NCBI GenBank assembly: GCA_023432565.1
Contig: JAEYUL010000067.1
Location: 1-21,911, forward strand
Origin: Actinomycetes bacterium
GTDB lineage: Bacteria > Actinomycetota > Actinomycetes > Actinomycetales > Cellulomonadaceae
Direction: 5' to 3'
DNA: 21,911 bases
Shown here: piece by piece, positions 1-7,851 of the stretch
Numbering within the stretch: the first letter of the stretch is position 1
Layout: the number at the start of each line of letters is the position of its first letter
Program-made: the position numbers and the translations under genes
Notes under the pieces: generated by a model
Database searches by the model: none
What the model saw: the letters and a program-made list of their open reading frames with translations, nothing else
What the model was told of the DNA's origin: nothing

Positions 1-986
1 GCGTACATGAACGTCGCGATCCAGATCGGCAGCAGGATCAGCTTGAACATCACCTGCGAGTAGGTGGTGTCGATGTGGTGGATCCGCTGCTCGTCGCCGC
101 CGATGTCGCGCTTGACGTCCGCGCGGATCTCGTCGTCCATCATCTGCTTGGCCTCGGCGTAGCCGGCCTGCGGGTCGACGTCGTACCGCACTGCCGAGTG
201 CCCCACGAGGTACTCGGACTTGAACGGCTTGACGGCCCCGAGCGTCCACGGGCCGAGCTTGCTGACGCGGTTGCGCGGCAGCGTGGTCGACGCGGGGACG
301 AGCAGGTCGTCGAACGTGTTGCGCACGCGTCCGCTCGCGTGGTGCCAGCGGGTGCGCCGCACCTCCTGGTCACCCTGCTTCTCGGTGTAGTGCTCGCCCC
401 GCTGACCCGTGTAGTCGCTCGTCGTGTTGGCGTCGAACGTCCAGTGCGGCAGGTAGGTGCCGCGGATCGACTCCGTGTCCCCCACCTGCTTGAGCGCACC
501 GGGCGCGAACCAGCGCGAGCGCACCCACTTCTTGAAGCTGTCGCGCGCGCCGCGGCTGTCGATCAGGAACGGCAGGACGCCCTCGGGCGGGATGACGCCC
601 TCGGGGTTCGCCGCAGCCACGAGGTTGCCGCCGCAGAACTGGCAGTGACCCGCGACGTCCTTGGTCTCGGTGCTCGCACCGCACCCGTCGCACGCGAGCA
701 CCTGGCCGCCGACGGAGGCGACCTGGTAGCCGCGGTTGCCGGCCAGCCACTGCTCGTACGAGTGCTCCGAGACGGTCTCGTCGTCCCCGTGGGTGATCTC
801 GACCTTGTTCCCGCACGAGTCGCACACGAGTGCGGACGTGCCCGCGCCGAACGTGAGCGACGAGCCGCAGACCGGGCAGCGTCCCCGCTCGACGGCGGCT
901 GAGTCCTCGCCCCAGCCTGCCGTGGCTGCCGTGGGCCGGTCGTCGGACTGCGGCAGGGGCGGCGGTGTGATGGCGTCGTTCGTCAT
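1..986 (-). CDS. TFIIB-type zinc-ribbon membrane-associated protein (3' end outside window)
   Basis: The frame stays open from the ATG at 986 to the window edge, giving 328 residues of an incomplete protein. The N-terminus carries two zinc ribbons: C37/C40 with C55/C58, and C99/C102 with C115/C118. A soluble region rich in Trp, Arg and Lys follows, and the visible end (about residues 311-328) turns strongly hydrophobic, so a membrane segment begins there. The start lies two bases after the stop of the SPFH gene, so the two are almost certainly co-translated. This arrangement resembles the Bacillus subtilis YdjG/YdjI pair, in which a zinc-ribbon membrane protein and an SPFH protein help anchor PspA at stressed membranes. 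That parallel is inference. Such proteins are often misannotated as PriA-like or helicase-like because of the ribbons; no helicase motif is visible here. Confidence 0.8.
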   Translation of the reverse strand, partial: MTNDAITPPPLPQSDDRPTAATAGWGEDSAAVERGRCPVCGSSLTFGAGTSALVCDSCGNKVEITHGDDETVSEHSYEQWLAGNRGYQVASVGGQVLACDGCGASTETKDVAGHCQFCGGNLVAAANPEGVIPPEGVLPFLIDSRGARDSFKKWVRSRWFAPGALKQVGDTESIRGTYLPHWTFDANTTSDYTGQRGEHYTEKQGDQEVRRTRWHHASGRVRNTFDDLLVPASTTLPRNRVSKLGPWTLGAVKPFKSEYLVGHSAVRYDVDPQAGYAEAKQMMDDEIRADVKRDIGGDEQRIHHIDTTYSQVMFKLILLPIWIATFMY

Positions 987-988
987 CG

Positions 989-2119
989 TCAGGCCCCCGG
1001 CGTCGCGGCGCTCGGAGGCAGCGGGGGCGGCGCGGTGAACAGACCCGCGAGATTCGGCACCTGGCCGGCGGCGGTCCACGCGGACAGGCCCTGCTTCCAG
1101 ACGAGCGTGTCCCTGGTGACCTGACCTGCGGCGACGTGCTGCGCGAGCGCCTCGGGCGTCACCGGGCCGGACTGCGAGCTGCCGGTCGAGAAGTACCAGA
1201 GCTCGTCGGTCACCGGAAGCGGCGGCGGGCCGGCGGGTGCGGCGGGTGCCGCCGCGGCCTGGTTCGCCTGCGCGATGGACTGGGCCATCTGCGTGCCCAT
1301 CGCCAGGCCCATGCCCATGCTCATGCCCTCGCCGGCGCCGCCGGGGTTCTTCGCGGCGTCGCCGATGGCCGTGGCCGTCTGGAACTTCGTGTACGCGTCG
1401 AGATCACCGAGCACGCCCATCTGCGTGCGCTTGTCGAGCGCGGCCTCGACCTCGGGCGGCAGCGAGACGTTCTCGATGACGAACTTCGGGATCGTGACGC
1501 CGAACTCGGCCAGCTCGGCGCTGAGCGCGGGGGCGAGCTTGGAGGACAGCGACTGCTGGTTCGCGGCGAGGTCGAGCATCGGGATGCCCGAGCTCGCGAT
1601 CGCGGGGGCGAGGTGGCCGATGATGTTCTGCCGGAAGAACTCGCCGATCTCGTCGGTGCGGAAGTTCGAGTCCGTCCCGACGAGCTGGCGCAGCATCGCC
1701 GACGGGTCGCTGACCTTCAGCGAGTACGTGCCGAACGCGCGCAGCCGCACCATGCCGAACTCGGGGTCACGCAGCGTGATCGGGTGCTGCGTGCCCCACT
1801 TGAAGTCGGTGAACTGCCGGGTCGCGACGAAGTACACCTCGGCCTTGAACGGCGAGTTGAAGCCGTACTTCCAGCCCTTGAGCGTCGACAGGATCGGCAG
1901 GTTCTTGGTCTCGAGCGTGTAGTGGCCGGGCTCGAACACGTCGGCGATCTGGCCCTCGCTGACGAAGACGGCGACCTGGCCCTCGCGGACGATCAGCTGT
2001 GCTTGGTTCTTGATCTCGTTCCCCTGCCGCGGGAAGCGCCACACGATCGTGTCCCGCGAGTCGTCGAGGAACTCGATGATGTCGATCAGCTGACCGCGCA
2101 GCTTGTCCACAAAACCCAT
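989..2119 (-). CDS. SPFH/stomatin-like protein with C-terminal GYF_2 domain
   Basis: A 376-residue protein of the YdjI-like SPFH family (COG4260, once called virion-core-like). The N-terminal part (about 20-245) has the expected features: the WRFP segment, the VREGQ...VFVSEGQ strands, and the DKR end of the band domain. A Gly/Met/Ala-rich linker follows, then a GYF_2 (DUF4339) domain at about 305-362 with the typical LWYF, SGPV and W..GL..W motifs. Many relatives end in zinc ribbons instead; here the ribbons are on the next gene, so the two may form one functional unit. There is no transmembrane helix, so membrane association is probably peripheral. The start is supported by AAGGAG at 2126-2131, six bases upstream. 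Likely role is a membrane-stress scaffold; the partner is unknown. Confidence 0.88.
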   Translation of the reverse strand: MGFVDKLRGQLIDIIEFLDDSRDTIVWRFPRQGNEIKNQAQLIVREGQVAVFVSEGQIADVFEPGHYTLETKNLPILSTLKGWKYGFNSPFKAEVYFVATRQFTDFKWGTQHPITLRDPEFGMVRLRAFGTYSLKVSDPSAMLRQLVGTDSNFRTDEIGEFFRQNIIGHLAPAIASSGIPMLDLAANQQSLSSKLAPALSAELAEFGVTIPKFVIENVSLPPEVEAALDKRTQMGVLGDLDAYTKFQTATAIGDAAKNPGGAGEGMSMGMGLAMGTQMAQSIAQANQAAAAPAAPAGPPPLPVTDELWYFSTGSSQSGPVTPEALAQHVAAGQVTRDTLVWKQGLSAWTAAGQVPNLAGLFTAPPPLPPSAATPGA

Positions 2120-2468
2120 GCGTCTCTCCTTGTCGAAGCAGGTCCGTGCGTGCTCGGCGGAGGCGGACGCACGGCCTTGGTGGTGCTCGCCGCAGCGGGT
2201 CGGGATGGGCCCGGCCCGGAGCGAACAGAGCAGCCTCCCAGGTCAGAGCGTCTCCGTCCACCATCTCTTTGCCAACGCGTGACGCCTTCACGCCGGAGCG
2301 ACGACGTTTCACACGATCGGAGCACCGCCCGGCCCAGCGGCACCGTGCCCGACGGCACCCCGCAACCACCCCTGCCAGGCGTTCCACCACCGACGAGCGA
2401 GCCGTTGCTCCGGGCACACGCGGTCGGAGCCGGAGCGGACGCGGGGGCGGGAGGGTGTGGACTGGACG
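2120..2468. other. Intergenic region between divergent SPFH and padR genes
   Basis: About 350 bases between two divergent units. It must hold the SPFH promoter, but I see no convincing -10/-35 pair on the minus strand. Open frames here lack family signatures and look like GC-driven shadows. Only the palindrome at the right-hand end stands out, and it is listed separately. Confidence 0.5.
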
Positions 2469-2489
2469 ATAGTGTGTGGCGCACAGTAT
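2469..2489. promoter_or_regulatory. Probable PadR operator (21-bp palindrome)
   Basis: Eight of ten base pairs are symmetric around position 2479: outer ATA/TAT, inner GTGTG against CGCAC with two mismatches. This resembles PadR-family sites, which are AT-edged with GTG/CAC cores. It ends 10 bases before the ATG at 2500 and overlaps a candidate -10 (CAGTAT, 2484-2489), so it should block transcription of padR itself. Autorepression is inferred from position. Confidence 0.65.
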
Positions 2490-2499
2490 TGTGACGGAC

Positions 2500-2835
2500 A
2501 TGGAGGAGCACGAGACGTTGGAGAGCCACCTGCAGGAGCTGCGGCGCGGCACCGTCGTGCTCGCCTGCCTGCGGCTGCTGGAACGACCGGGGTACGGGTA
2601 CGGACTCCTCGAGGAGCTCGCCGGCCGCGGGTTCGAGACCGACGCCAACACGCTCTACCCGCTGCTTCGTCGTCTGGAGAAGCAGGGCCACCTCACCAGC
2701 GAGTGGAACACCGACGAGGCGCGCCCGCGCAAGTTCTACCGGACCAGCCCTTCCGGTCGGCAGCTCGCGAGCGCCCTGACCGACGAGCTTCGCGCGATCG
2801 CCGCCGCGGTCGCCGCCCTTCCCGGCAAGGAGTGA
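2500..2835 (+). CDS. PadR family transcriptional regulator
   Basis: A 111-residue winged-helix repressor of the short PadR type. The pattern is typical: a first helix with LRRGTVVLACLRLL, the GYGYGLLEEL turn, DANTLYPLLRRLEKQG recognition helix, and a wing ending in RKFYR. In-frame GTG codons at 2476 and 2491 would give longer versions, but both lie in or beside the palindrome. No Shine-Dalgarno precedes the ATG at 2500, and the candidate -10 (2484-2489) would make the mRNA nearly leaderless, which is common in actinobacteria; I therefore prefer 2500. The next gene follows after two bases, so padR and the membrane protein form one operon, a common pairing in which PadR controls a membrane-stress or transport partner. 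The ligand is unknown. Confidence 0.88.
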   Translation: MEEHETLESHLQELRRGTVVLACLRLLERPGYGYGLLEELAGRGFETDANTLYPLLRRLEKQGHLTSEWNTDEARPRKFYRTSPSGRQLASALTDELRAIAAAVAALPGKE

Positions 2836-2837
2836 CC

Positions 2838-3815
2838 ATGACCCGCCCCGTCGACCGCGACGACGCGCCCAGCACGTCCCTGACTGCGCGCTACGTCGAG
2901 GCAGCCATGCGCACCGTCCCCGAGGAGCAGCGCACCGACCTCGCCACCGAGCTGCGGGCATCCATCGACGACCAGGTCGAGGCCCGGATCGCCGACGGCG
3001 AGGACCCGAGCGCGGCCGAGCGGGCCGTGCTGACCGCCCTGGGTGACCCGGACCGGCTCGCCGCGGGCTACACCGACCGCCCGCTGTACCTCATCGGCCC
3101 CCGCCTGTTCCTCGACTGGTGGCGGCTGCTGAAGCTGCTGCTGTCGATCGTCGTGCCGGCCGTGATGTTCGCGGTCGCGCTGGGCGCCGCGCTGGACGAG
3201 GACCCGTTCGGTGAGATCGTCGGCTCCGTCGTGGTGACCGGCATGAGCGTCGCGGTGCACCTGGCCTTCTGGACGACCCTCGTGTTCGCGGTCGTCGAGC
3301 GCACGACGAGCAGGCGCGACCAGGTCCTCAACCCGTGGACCGTCGACAAGCTGCCCGAGAAGCAGGACTGCGGGCGTGGCGTCGGGGAGCTCGTGACCGC
3401 GCTGCTGATGCTCGCTCTCGCCGCCGGTGCGGTGCTCTGGGACCACACCCGCGGCTTCGTCCTGACCGGGCAGAGCGACGAGTCCTTCCTCGACCCGTCA
3501 CTGTGGCCGGTGTGGACGGCCGGCCTGTTCGTCCTCATCGGGGCGCAGGCCCTGCTCGCCGTGACGGTGTTCGCGCACCGCGGCTGGAACCTGCCCCTGG
3601 CCGCGGTGAACGCGCTGCTCAACGCCGTGCTCGTCGTCGGCGTCGCGGTGCTGTACGCCCAGGACCGGCTGGTCAACCCGCAGTTCTTCCCGTCGATCAT
3701 CGAGGAGGGCGCGACCGACGTGACGCCCATCATCTCGACCGTGCTGCTGTTCGTCGTCGTCGGCAGCAGCGTGTGGGACTCCTTCGACACGTTCCGCAAG
3801 GCCCGGCGCGCCTGA
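2838..3815 (+). CDS. HAAS-domain six-helix membrane protein
   Basis: A 325-residue protein. Residues about 15-75 form a HAAS-type (permease-prefix) helical domain with LTARYVEAAM, PEEQRTDLATELRASI and a LGDPDRLAAGY end. Six hydrophobic segments follow, near 92-113, 126-150, 190-206, 226-248, 257-279 and 297-315. The start codon has a good Shine-Dalgarno, AAGGAG, inside the end of padR, and the intergenic gap is two bases, so translation is coupled. HAAS proteins are commonly encoded beside PadR regulators and sometimes tune sigma factors or transporters. No catalytic motif is visible and the function is unknown. Confidence 0.85.
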   Translation: MTRPVDRDDAPSTSLTARYVEAAMRTVPEEQRTDLATELRASIDDQVEARIADGEDPSAAERAVLTALGDPDRLAAGYTDRPLYLIGPRLFLDWWRLLKLLLSIVVPAVMFAVALGAALDEDPFGEIVGSVVVTGMSVAVHLAFWTTLVFAVVERTTSRRDQVLNPWTVDKLPEKQDCGRGVGELVTALLMLALAAGAVLWDHTRGFVLTGQSDESFLDPSLWPVWTAGLFVLIGAQALLAVTVFAHRGWNLPLAAVNALLNAVLVVGVAVLYAQDRLVNPQFFPSIIEEGATDVTPIISTVLLFVVVGSSVWDSFDTFRKARRA

Positions 3816-3915
3816 CGCAGCGACCGGCTGCCGACGTCAACGGGTGTCGGCGGCCGGTGCGTGCGTGACACGGGAGGCAGACCCTCGGACGTGGCGACGA
3901 CGCAGCGAGGTATCA

Positions 3916-3944
3916 CGGTCGTCGTGCCCCGCTCCTGACGACCG
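3916..3944. terminator. Hairpin after the padR operon (weak terminator candidate)
   Basis: Eight-base arms CGGTCGTC and GACGACCG are separated by 13 bases. It lies 100 bases beyond the padR operon and has no U tract, so it could equally be chance symmetry or part of the next gene's leader. Confidence 0.3.
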
Positions 3945-4015
3945 ACACGCGGGCGGCAGCGTCGCCGTCCCACCCCCCGGCTCCCCCGCCGCAGACCCTG
4001 TCCCGGAGAGCTCCC

Positions 4016-4330
4016 ATGCACTCGACCTACCGGCGCGCGTCCGTCACACGCGTGCAGAACCGCCCCGGCACCGCCCCCGCGCGCGGCGTCACCCTCGCCG
4101 AGTACGCGCAGGCGCTCGAAGCGCGCAGCGACGGCCGGCGCTACGGACGCAACAAGGTCAAGGACGTCCCCGGGCAGGCCGTCGTGACGTACCCGGACGG
4201 ACGCGTCGAACGAGTCGTGTTCACGCAGGACACGGTCAGCGAGGGCCGCATCGTGTGGATCCGCACCGCGTGGCGTCGTCGTCGCTCGCGCCGGCCGCTC
4301 GGTACGACGGTCTTCCAGGTGGGCGACTGA
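4016..4330 (+). CDS. Small basic protein of unknown function
   Basis: A 104-residue protein I do not recognise. The codons are strongly GC at third positions, supporting real coding. The ATG is preceded by GGAGAG (4005-4010) at a five-base distance. The N-terminus is basic and probably disordered, followed by a helix (about 26-36), a lysine/glycine-rich stretch and two or three predicted beta strands (VVTYPDGRVERVVF, GRIVWIRTAW), ending in an arginine cluster. There is no signal peptide or membrane segment, suggesting a cytoplasmic, possibly nucleic-acid-binding protein, which is speculation. It is convergent with the membrane protein downstream. Confidence 0.6.
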   Translation: MHSTYRRASVTRVQNRPGTAPARGVTLAEYAQALEARSDGRRYGRNKVKDVPGQAVVTYPDGRVERVVFTQDTVSEGRIVWIRTAWRRRRSRRPLGTTVFQVGD

Positions 4331-4391
4331 GCGTCGCCGACCTGCACGAGCACGCACGGCCTCGCACCGCGGCCCGCCACGCCCGCCGAGG

Positions 4392-5102
4392 TCAGCCGGC
4401 GGGCTGCGGCCCGGCGGCCACCCGACGGCGGGCGCGCCCTCGCACGACCCACCAGACGACCCCGCCGACCGTCAGCCCGAACCCGATCGCCCCGAGCCCG
4501 ATCGAGACGAACACACCCCCGACGGTCCCCAGGACGCCGGCGAAGAACCCCGCCTCGTCGTGCCCCTCGACGAGAACGACCTGCGCGTCGTCGGACGACG
4601 CCACCGGGACGGTCAGCGTGTACTCACCGCCCTGCTCCACCCGGAACCCCGCGACGGTGAACGCCCGGCTGCCACCCATGCTCGCGCTGCCGTTGACGGC
4701 GGAGGGCTCCGCCGTGATCGCCGTGCCGTCCGTGCCCGTGAGCAGTGCGTCGCCGTCGAGCGTCCCGTACTGCTCGCTCACCGGGACGACGAGGTACAGG
4801 TGGTAGTAGCCGGGGTCGAGCCGCGCAGTCGTGGACCCGGGGGCTGGCGTCGACGCGAGCGACGACGAGCCCGGGTCTCCGCCCGCGTCCAGCACGCCGA
4901 GCGGCACGATCGACACGAACGTCCGCACCACGAAGACCGCGACGACGATCGTGGCGACGAGCAGGACCGCGCCGATCGACGTCATGGTGACGGGCCCGGC
5001 CAGCGACGTCCTGACCGGACGCGGTGCCATCAGTGGTGGGTTCGCCGCATACGGCCCCGGCTGCGGGCCCGGCAGGTTCTGGTCGTACGGTGTGCCCCCC
5101 AT
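4392..5102 (-). CDS. Two-helix membrane protein of unknown function
   Basis: A 236-residue protein. A proline/glycine/tyrosine-rich cytoplasmic N-terminus (1-38) precedes a first helix (about 41-66), an extracytoplasmic domain of beta character (about 70-185) and a second helix (about 190-222), then a short arginine-rich tail. Such Pro/Gly-tail proteins are common in actinobacteria, but I know no function for this one. The reading frame extends to a GTG at 5150 with no Shine-Dalgarno. I chose the ATG at 5102 because TAGGCT (5116-5111) sits eight bases upstream like a -10 for a leaderless mRNA, and the sequence from there starts like related proteins. It lies downstream of the GNAT gene on the same strand. 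Confidence 0.7.
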   Translation of the reverse strand: MGGTPYDQNLPGPQPGPYAANPPLMAPRPVRTSLAGPVTMTSIGAVLLVATIVVAVFVVRTFVSIVPLGVLDAGGDPGSSSLASTPAPGSTTARLDPGYYHLYLVVPVSEQYGTLDGDALLTGTDGTAITAEPSAVNGSASMGGSRAFTVAGFRVEQGGEYTLTVPVASSDDAQVVLVEGHDEAGFFAGVLGTVGGVFVSIGLGAIGFGLTVGGVVWWVVRGRARRRVAAGPQPAG

Positions 5103-5177
5103 GGGCAGGGAGCCTACGGTGCGGCCCCGGACCTCGTCCCGTGCTTCCACGCCGGCGGGCGGTGACCCCGCGGGCTG

Positions 5178-5675
5178 TCAGGGGCGCTCGGCGAGGGGAC
5201 GTTGCATGAGGACGACCTCGTAGCCGGGCCGGTCGGTGACCCCCACGGGCACGAACCCCCACGAGCGGTAGACGTCGTCCAGGTGCGGGTTGGACACCCG
5301 GTGGTCGAGGCGCAGCCACCTCACGTGCGCATCGCGGGCCCGCGAGTCGGCCCACTCGACGATCGCGCGGCCGAGCCCCGAGCCGGAGGCACGCCGGTCG
5401 ACCATGAGGCCGTGCACGTACAGCGCCGGTGCGTCGTCCTCGCCCCAGTACTCGGGGTCGGACGTGACGATCCTGGCCGTGGCGACCACCCCGTCCTCGT
5501 CGTCCAGCACCCACCACTGGCCGTCGGCGACCTGCGCGGCCACCTGCTCGATCGGTACCGACCCGATCGGCCACTGGTCGATCCCCCGCTCGGCCATCCA
5601 GTGCTCGAGAGCGCGCCGCAGCGCGTGGATCGCCGCGACGTCGGCGTGCCCTGCCCGCCGAGGTTCGATGTCCAT
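5178..5675 (-). CDS. GNAT family N-acetyltransferase
   Basis: A 165-residue protein that matches the single-domain GNAT fold. The acetyl-CoA-binding motif A is clear: VHGLMVDRRASGSGLGRAI, with the R/Q-x-x-G-x-G/A loop as ASGSGLGRA. Later RLDHRVSNPHLDDVYRSWGF is the usual motif B (N..L...Y...GF). The substrate cannot be read from sequence. The frame continues upstream, but family length and a TATCGT -10 (5687-5682) only six bases before the ATG support a leaderless start at 5675. It is divergent from the candidate toxin gene. Confidence 0.85.
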   Translation of the reverse strand: MDIEPRRAGHADVAAIHALRRALEHWMAERGIDQWPIGSVPIEQVAAQVADGQWWVLDDEDGVVATARIVTSDPEYWGEDDAPALYVHGLMVDRRASGSGLGRAIVEWADSRARDAHVRWLRLDHRVSNPHLDDVYRSWGFVPVGVTDRPGYEVVLMQRPLAERP

Positions 5676-5843
5676 GCCTCGACGATACGAGGGGCCGTCG
5701 GACACGGGCGACGGCTCGTCGGCGCGCGCGGTGGACCGTCTCGTCGGATTTGCGTAGCGGTTACGGACGCGCGCCGCCGCCCACCGACGCGACCCTGGAC
5801 CCGTCGCCCGCACCCAGTCACCTGCGGGGACGAGGGGGGAACG

Positions 5844-6530
5844 GTGACCGAGCTGACGCAGGACGGCCCGCGCCCGGGCACGCCCGAGCACGCCGCGCAG
5901 GTGCCGTCACCGCGCGACGCGCTCCCCCGGCAGACGGCGCACGACCCGGGCGCGCTGCGTCCCGCACCGCTGTCCCTCGCCCTCGACGGCACACGCACGC
6001 ACGGGGTCCGTCCTGACGACGAGGGTCACGCGCTGGCGGGGTTCGACCGGTTGCGCCGTCACGGCGTCCGCATGGTGCGCCGCATGATGAACGAGGGCGA
6101 CGACGAGGTGGCCCCGGTCGACGACGGCTACCTCGGGCCGGGCGACGACCTGCCCGCCGCGCCGGATGCCGGGACGCCCGCCTACCTGCTGGCCTACGAC
6201 CCGGCCGTGAAGAAGTACCGGCAGTCGGAGTACGAGACCGCGGTGCGGATCATCCGGGAGCGGCAGGTCAGGCTCCGCCGCGCGGACGACGGCGCCCGGC
6301 ACGACTGGGTCGACGATCAGGGCACGACCTACGACGCCGTGGGGAACTTCCCGGCGAAGTTCTTCGACAAGCAGTGGCCCACGTTGCAGCAGCAGATCGT
6401 CCTGCACCTGAGCAAGGCGCAGGTGGTCCCCGTCGACGTGGCACAGTTCACCGAGGACCAGCGGGCGCTGGTCCGCCAGTTCGTCGACGGCCTGGCCAAC
6501 CCGCAGGTCGTGATCGTGGGAGACGTGTGA
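5844..6530 (+). CDS. Candidate polymorphic-toxin-type nuclease domain protein
   Basis: A 228-residue protein starting at a GTG behind a purine-rich AGGGGGG ribosome site (about 5833-5839). Residues 1-115 are low in complexity, rich in Pro, Asp and Arg, with no signal peptide, WXG, LXG or PAAR module. Residues 116-228 form a compact domain with a cluster of features: E131 in a helix, DWVDDQGTTYDAVG (D164), a helix with QIVLHLSK (K191), then VPVDV and a C-terminal helix and strand. That layout recalls the PD-(D/E)xK-like tRNase domains at the ends of CdiA-type toxins; this is recognition from memory, not a search. The next gene overlaps its stop codon, as toxin and immunity genes often do. An alternative is an uncharacterised conserved pair unrelated to toxins. 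Confidence 0.6.
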   Translation: MTELTQDGPRPGTPEHAAQVPSPRDALPRQTAHDPGALRPAPLSLALDGTRTHGVRPDDEGHALAGFDRLRRHGVRMVRRMMNEGDDEVAPVDDGYLGPGDDLPAAPDAGTPAYLLAYDPAVKKYRQSEYETAVRIIRERQVRLRRADDGARHDWVDDQGTTYDAVGNFPAKFFDKQWPTLQQQIVLHLSKAQVVPVDVAQFTEDQRALVRQFVDGLANPQVVIVGDV

Positions 6531-6835
6531 TGGCCGGATCGGTGTTTCTCGAGGACGGGCGCGACTGGAGCACGTCGTCGGCGGTCTTCTACTGGACGCT
6601 CGACACGCTGGCCGCGGGTGCTTCGGAGCCGCTCGCGGAGGTGCTTCGTGAGGTCAGCGAGTACAACCTGGGCGCGCTCAGCCTGCAGGACCTGGCGCCC
6701 GAGCAGCGCAGCGAGCTCGTGCGGCTCGTCGCCGAGCTGCCCGCGACGGCCCGCGACCAGCTCCCGGACAGCGAGGGGCGTGCCGCGATCCTCGCGCAGC
6801 TGGACGAGCTCGCGGCCCTGCTGACGGGCGTCTGA
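6530..6835 (+). CDS. Small acidic protein, candidate immunity protein
   Basis: A 101-residue protein whose ATG overlaps the preceding stop by one base (TGATG), so it should be made by translational reinitiation in step with the upstream protein. It is clearly acidic, carrying many more Asp/Glu than Arg/Lys, and is predicted mostly helical (AEVLREVSEY, PEQRSELVRLVAEL, AAILAQLDELAALL). There is no signal peptide or membrane helix. Small, acidic, helical and coupled behind a putative nuclease is the usual profile of an immunity protein that blocks a basic toxin. I recognise no named immunity family, so the role is inferred only from context. Confidence 0.75.
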   Translation: MAGSVFLEDGRDWSTSSAVFYWTLDTLAAGASEPLAEVLREVSEYNLGALSLQDLAPEQRSELVRLVAELPATARDQLPDSEGRAAILAQLDELAALLTGV

Positions 6836-6854
6836 CGCCGGGACGGCGCGTCAG
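6832..6854. terminator. Hairpin overlapping two convergent stop codons
   Basis: Seven-base perfect arms CTGACGC and GCGTCAG with a nine-base loop include the stop codons of both convergent genes, a compact bidirectional terminator arrangement. No U tract is present. Confidence 0.5.
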
Positions 6855-7750
6855 GCGGGGACGGGCTCGCGCGGGACGTCGGCGGAGTCCAGGAGCTCGA
6901 GGAGCGCGAGCGCGGCCGGGCTCGCGGGCGCGGCGAGCACCGCCGAGACCACCCACTGCGGTTCGGCCTCCGGGACCATGCGCACGGTGACCAGGCGCGC
7001 CGCCTGGGGCTTGGCCGCGATGTGCTCGGGGACCAGCGCGACGCCCATCCCCCGGTCGACGAGCTCGAGCAGCGTGTGGATGTCGTCGACCGTGCACCGC
7101 ACACGCCGGTGCACGCCGCGCGCGGCGAACGCGGCGTCGTTGAGCGACCGCACGCCCCACGACGGGTGGAAGTCGACGAAGTCGGTCTCGGCGAGCTCGG
7201 GCCAGTCGACGCGGCTGCTCGAGGCGAGCGGGTGCTCGGGCGGGCAGATCAGCACGACGGGCCGCTGGCCGAGCACGGTGCGGGCGGTCACGCCCAGGTG
7301 GTCGGTCGTCGCGACGAACGCGATGTCGAGGTCACCCGCCCGCACGCGGGTCGCCAGGGCGTGGGACCCGCCCTGCGTGAAGTCGATGTCGACCTGGGGG
7401 TAGCGGCGCTGGAGCCGTGACAGCAGCGCCGGGACGTCGACCATGCCGAGGCACTGCTCGGCCCCGACACGCAGCCGCCCCGAGAGCTCGCTGGTCACGC
7501 GGACGACGGCGTCCCGGCCGGCGACGGCTTCGGCGAGCATCGCGCGGGCGTGCGGCAGGAGCGCGCGGCACGCGTCGGTCGGCTCGACGCGCCGCGTGGT
7601 GCGCAGGAACAGCGGGGTGCCGAGCTCGTCCTCGAGGCTGCGGATCGCCGCCGAGAGCCCGGACTGCGACACGCCCGCGATCGCCGCGGCACGGGTGAAG
7701 TGCTCCTCGTCGGCCAGCGCGACGAGGTACTCCATCTGACGCAGATCCAT
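6851..7750 (-). CDS. LysR family transcriptional regulator
   Basis: A 299-residue LTTR of standard length. The N-terminal winged HTH (about 2-60) is canonical: RQMEYLVALADEEHFTRAAAIAGVSQSGLSAAIRSLEDELGTPLF. The effector-binding domain covers about 88-290 with the usual GRLRVG and GMGVALVPEHI segments. It is divergent from two aldo/keto reductase genes, so these are its likely targets; the inducer is not predictable. A TTGATC/GGTCAA palindrome overlaps its own ATG, consistent with autoregulation. Confidence 0.92.
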   Translation of the reverse strand: MDLRQMEYLVALADEEHFTRAAAIAGVSQSGLSAAIRSLEDELGTPLFLRTTRRVEPTDACRALLPHARAMLAEAVAGRDAVVRVTSELSGRLRVGAEQCLGMVDVPALLSRLQRRYPQVDIDFTQGGSHALATRVRAGDLDIAFVATTDHLGVTARTVLGQRPVVLICPPEHPLASSSRVDWPELAETDFVDFHPSWGVRSLNDAAFAARGVHRRVRCTVDDIHTLLELVDRGMGVALVPEHIAAKPQAARLVTVRMVPEAEPQWVVSAVLAAPASPAALALLELLDSADVPREPVPA

Positions 7751-7770
7751 TGATCGACTCCAGTGGTCAA
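7750..7770. promoter_or_regulatory. Probable LysR-type binding site
   Basis: TTGATC and GGTCAA form an inverted repeat with a nine-base centre (five of six pairs match). It contains the T-N11-A type spacing expected of LTTR boxes, overlaps the first base of the lysR start codon and lies in the 101-base divergent intergenic region. Binding is inferred. Confidence 0.55.
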
Positions 7771-7788
7771 TGGCATCGCTGCCAGTTG

Positions 7789-7818
7789 TTGGACTTCTTG
7801 ATCCACCCTACCTACCGT
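7789..7818 (+). promoter_or_regulatory. Possible promoter of the aldo/keto reductase pair
   Basis: TTGGAC at 7789-7794 and TACCGT at 7813-7818 are spaced 18 bases apart, close to an actinobacterial housekeeping promoter, about 33 bases before the GTG start. The palindrome lies just upstream, where an activator would sit. Confidence 0.4.
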
Positions 7819-7851
7819 CGGAGGCACCCCCACGAGAGAAGTGAGACAGCC

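Noticed and set aside
1136..2494. 452-residue plus-strand open frame opposite the SPFH gene
   Set aside because: It is antisense to a gene with clear SPFH and GYF_2 signatures and has only Arg/Val/Leu-rich composition typical of the complement of GC-rich codons.
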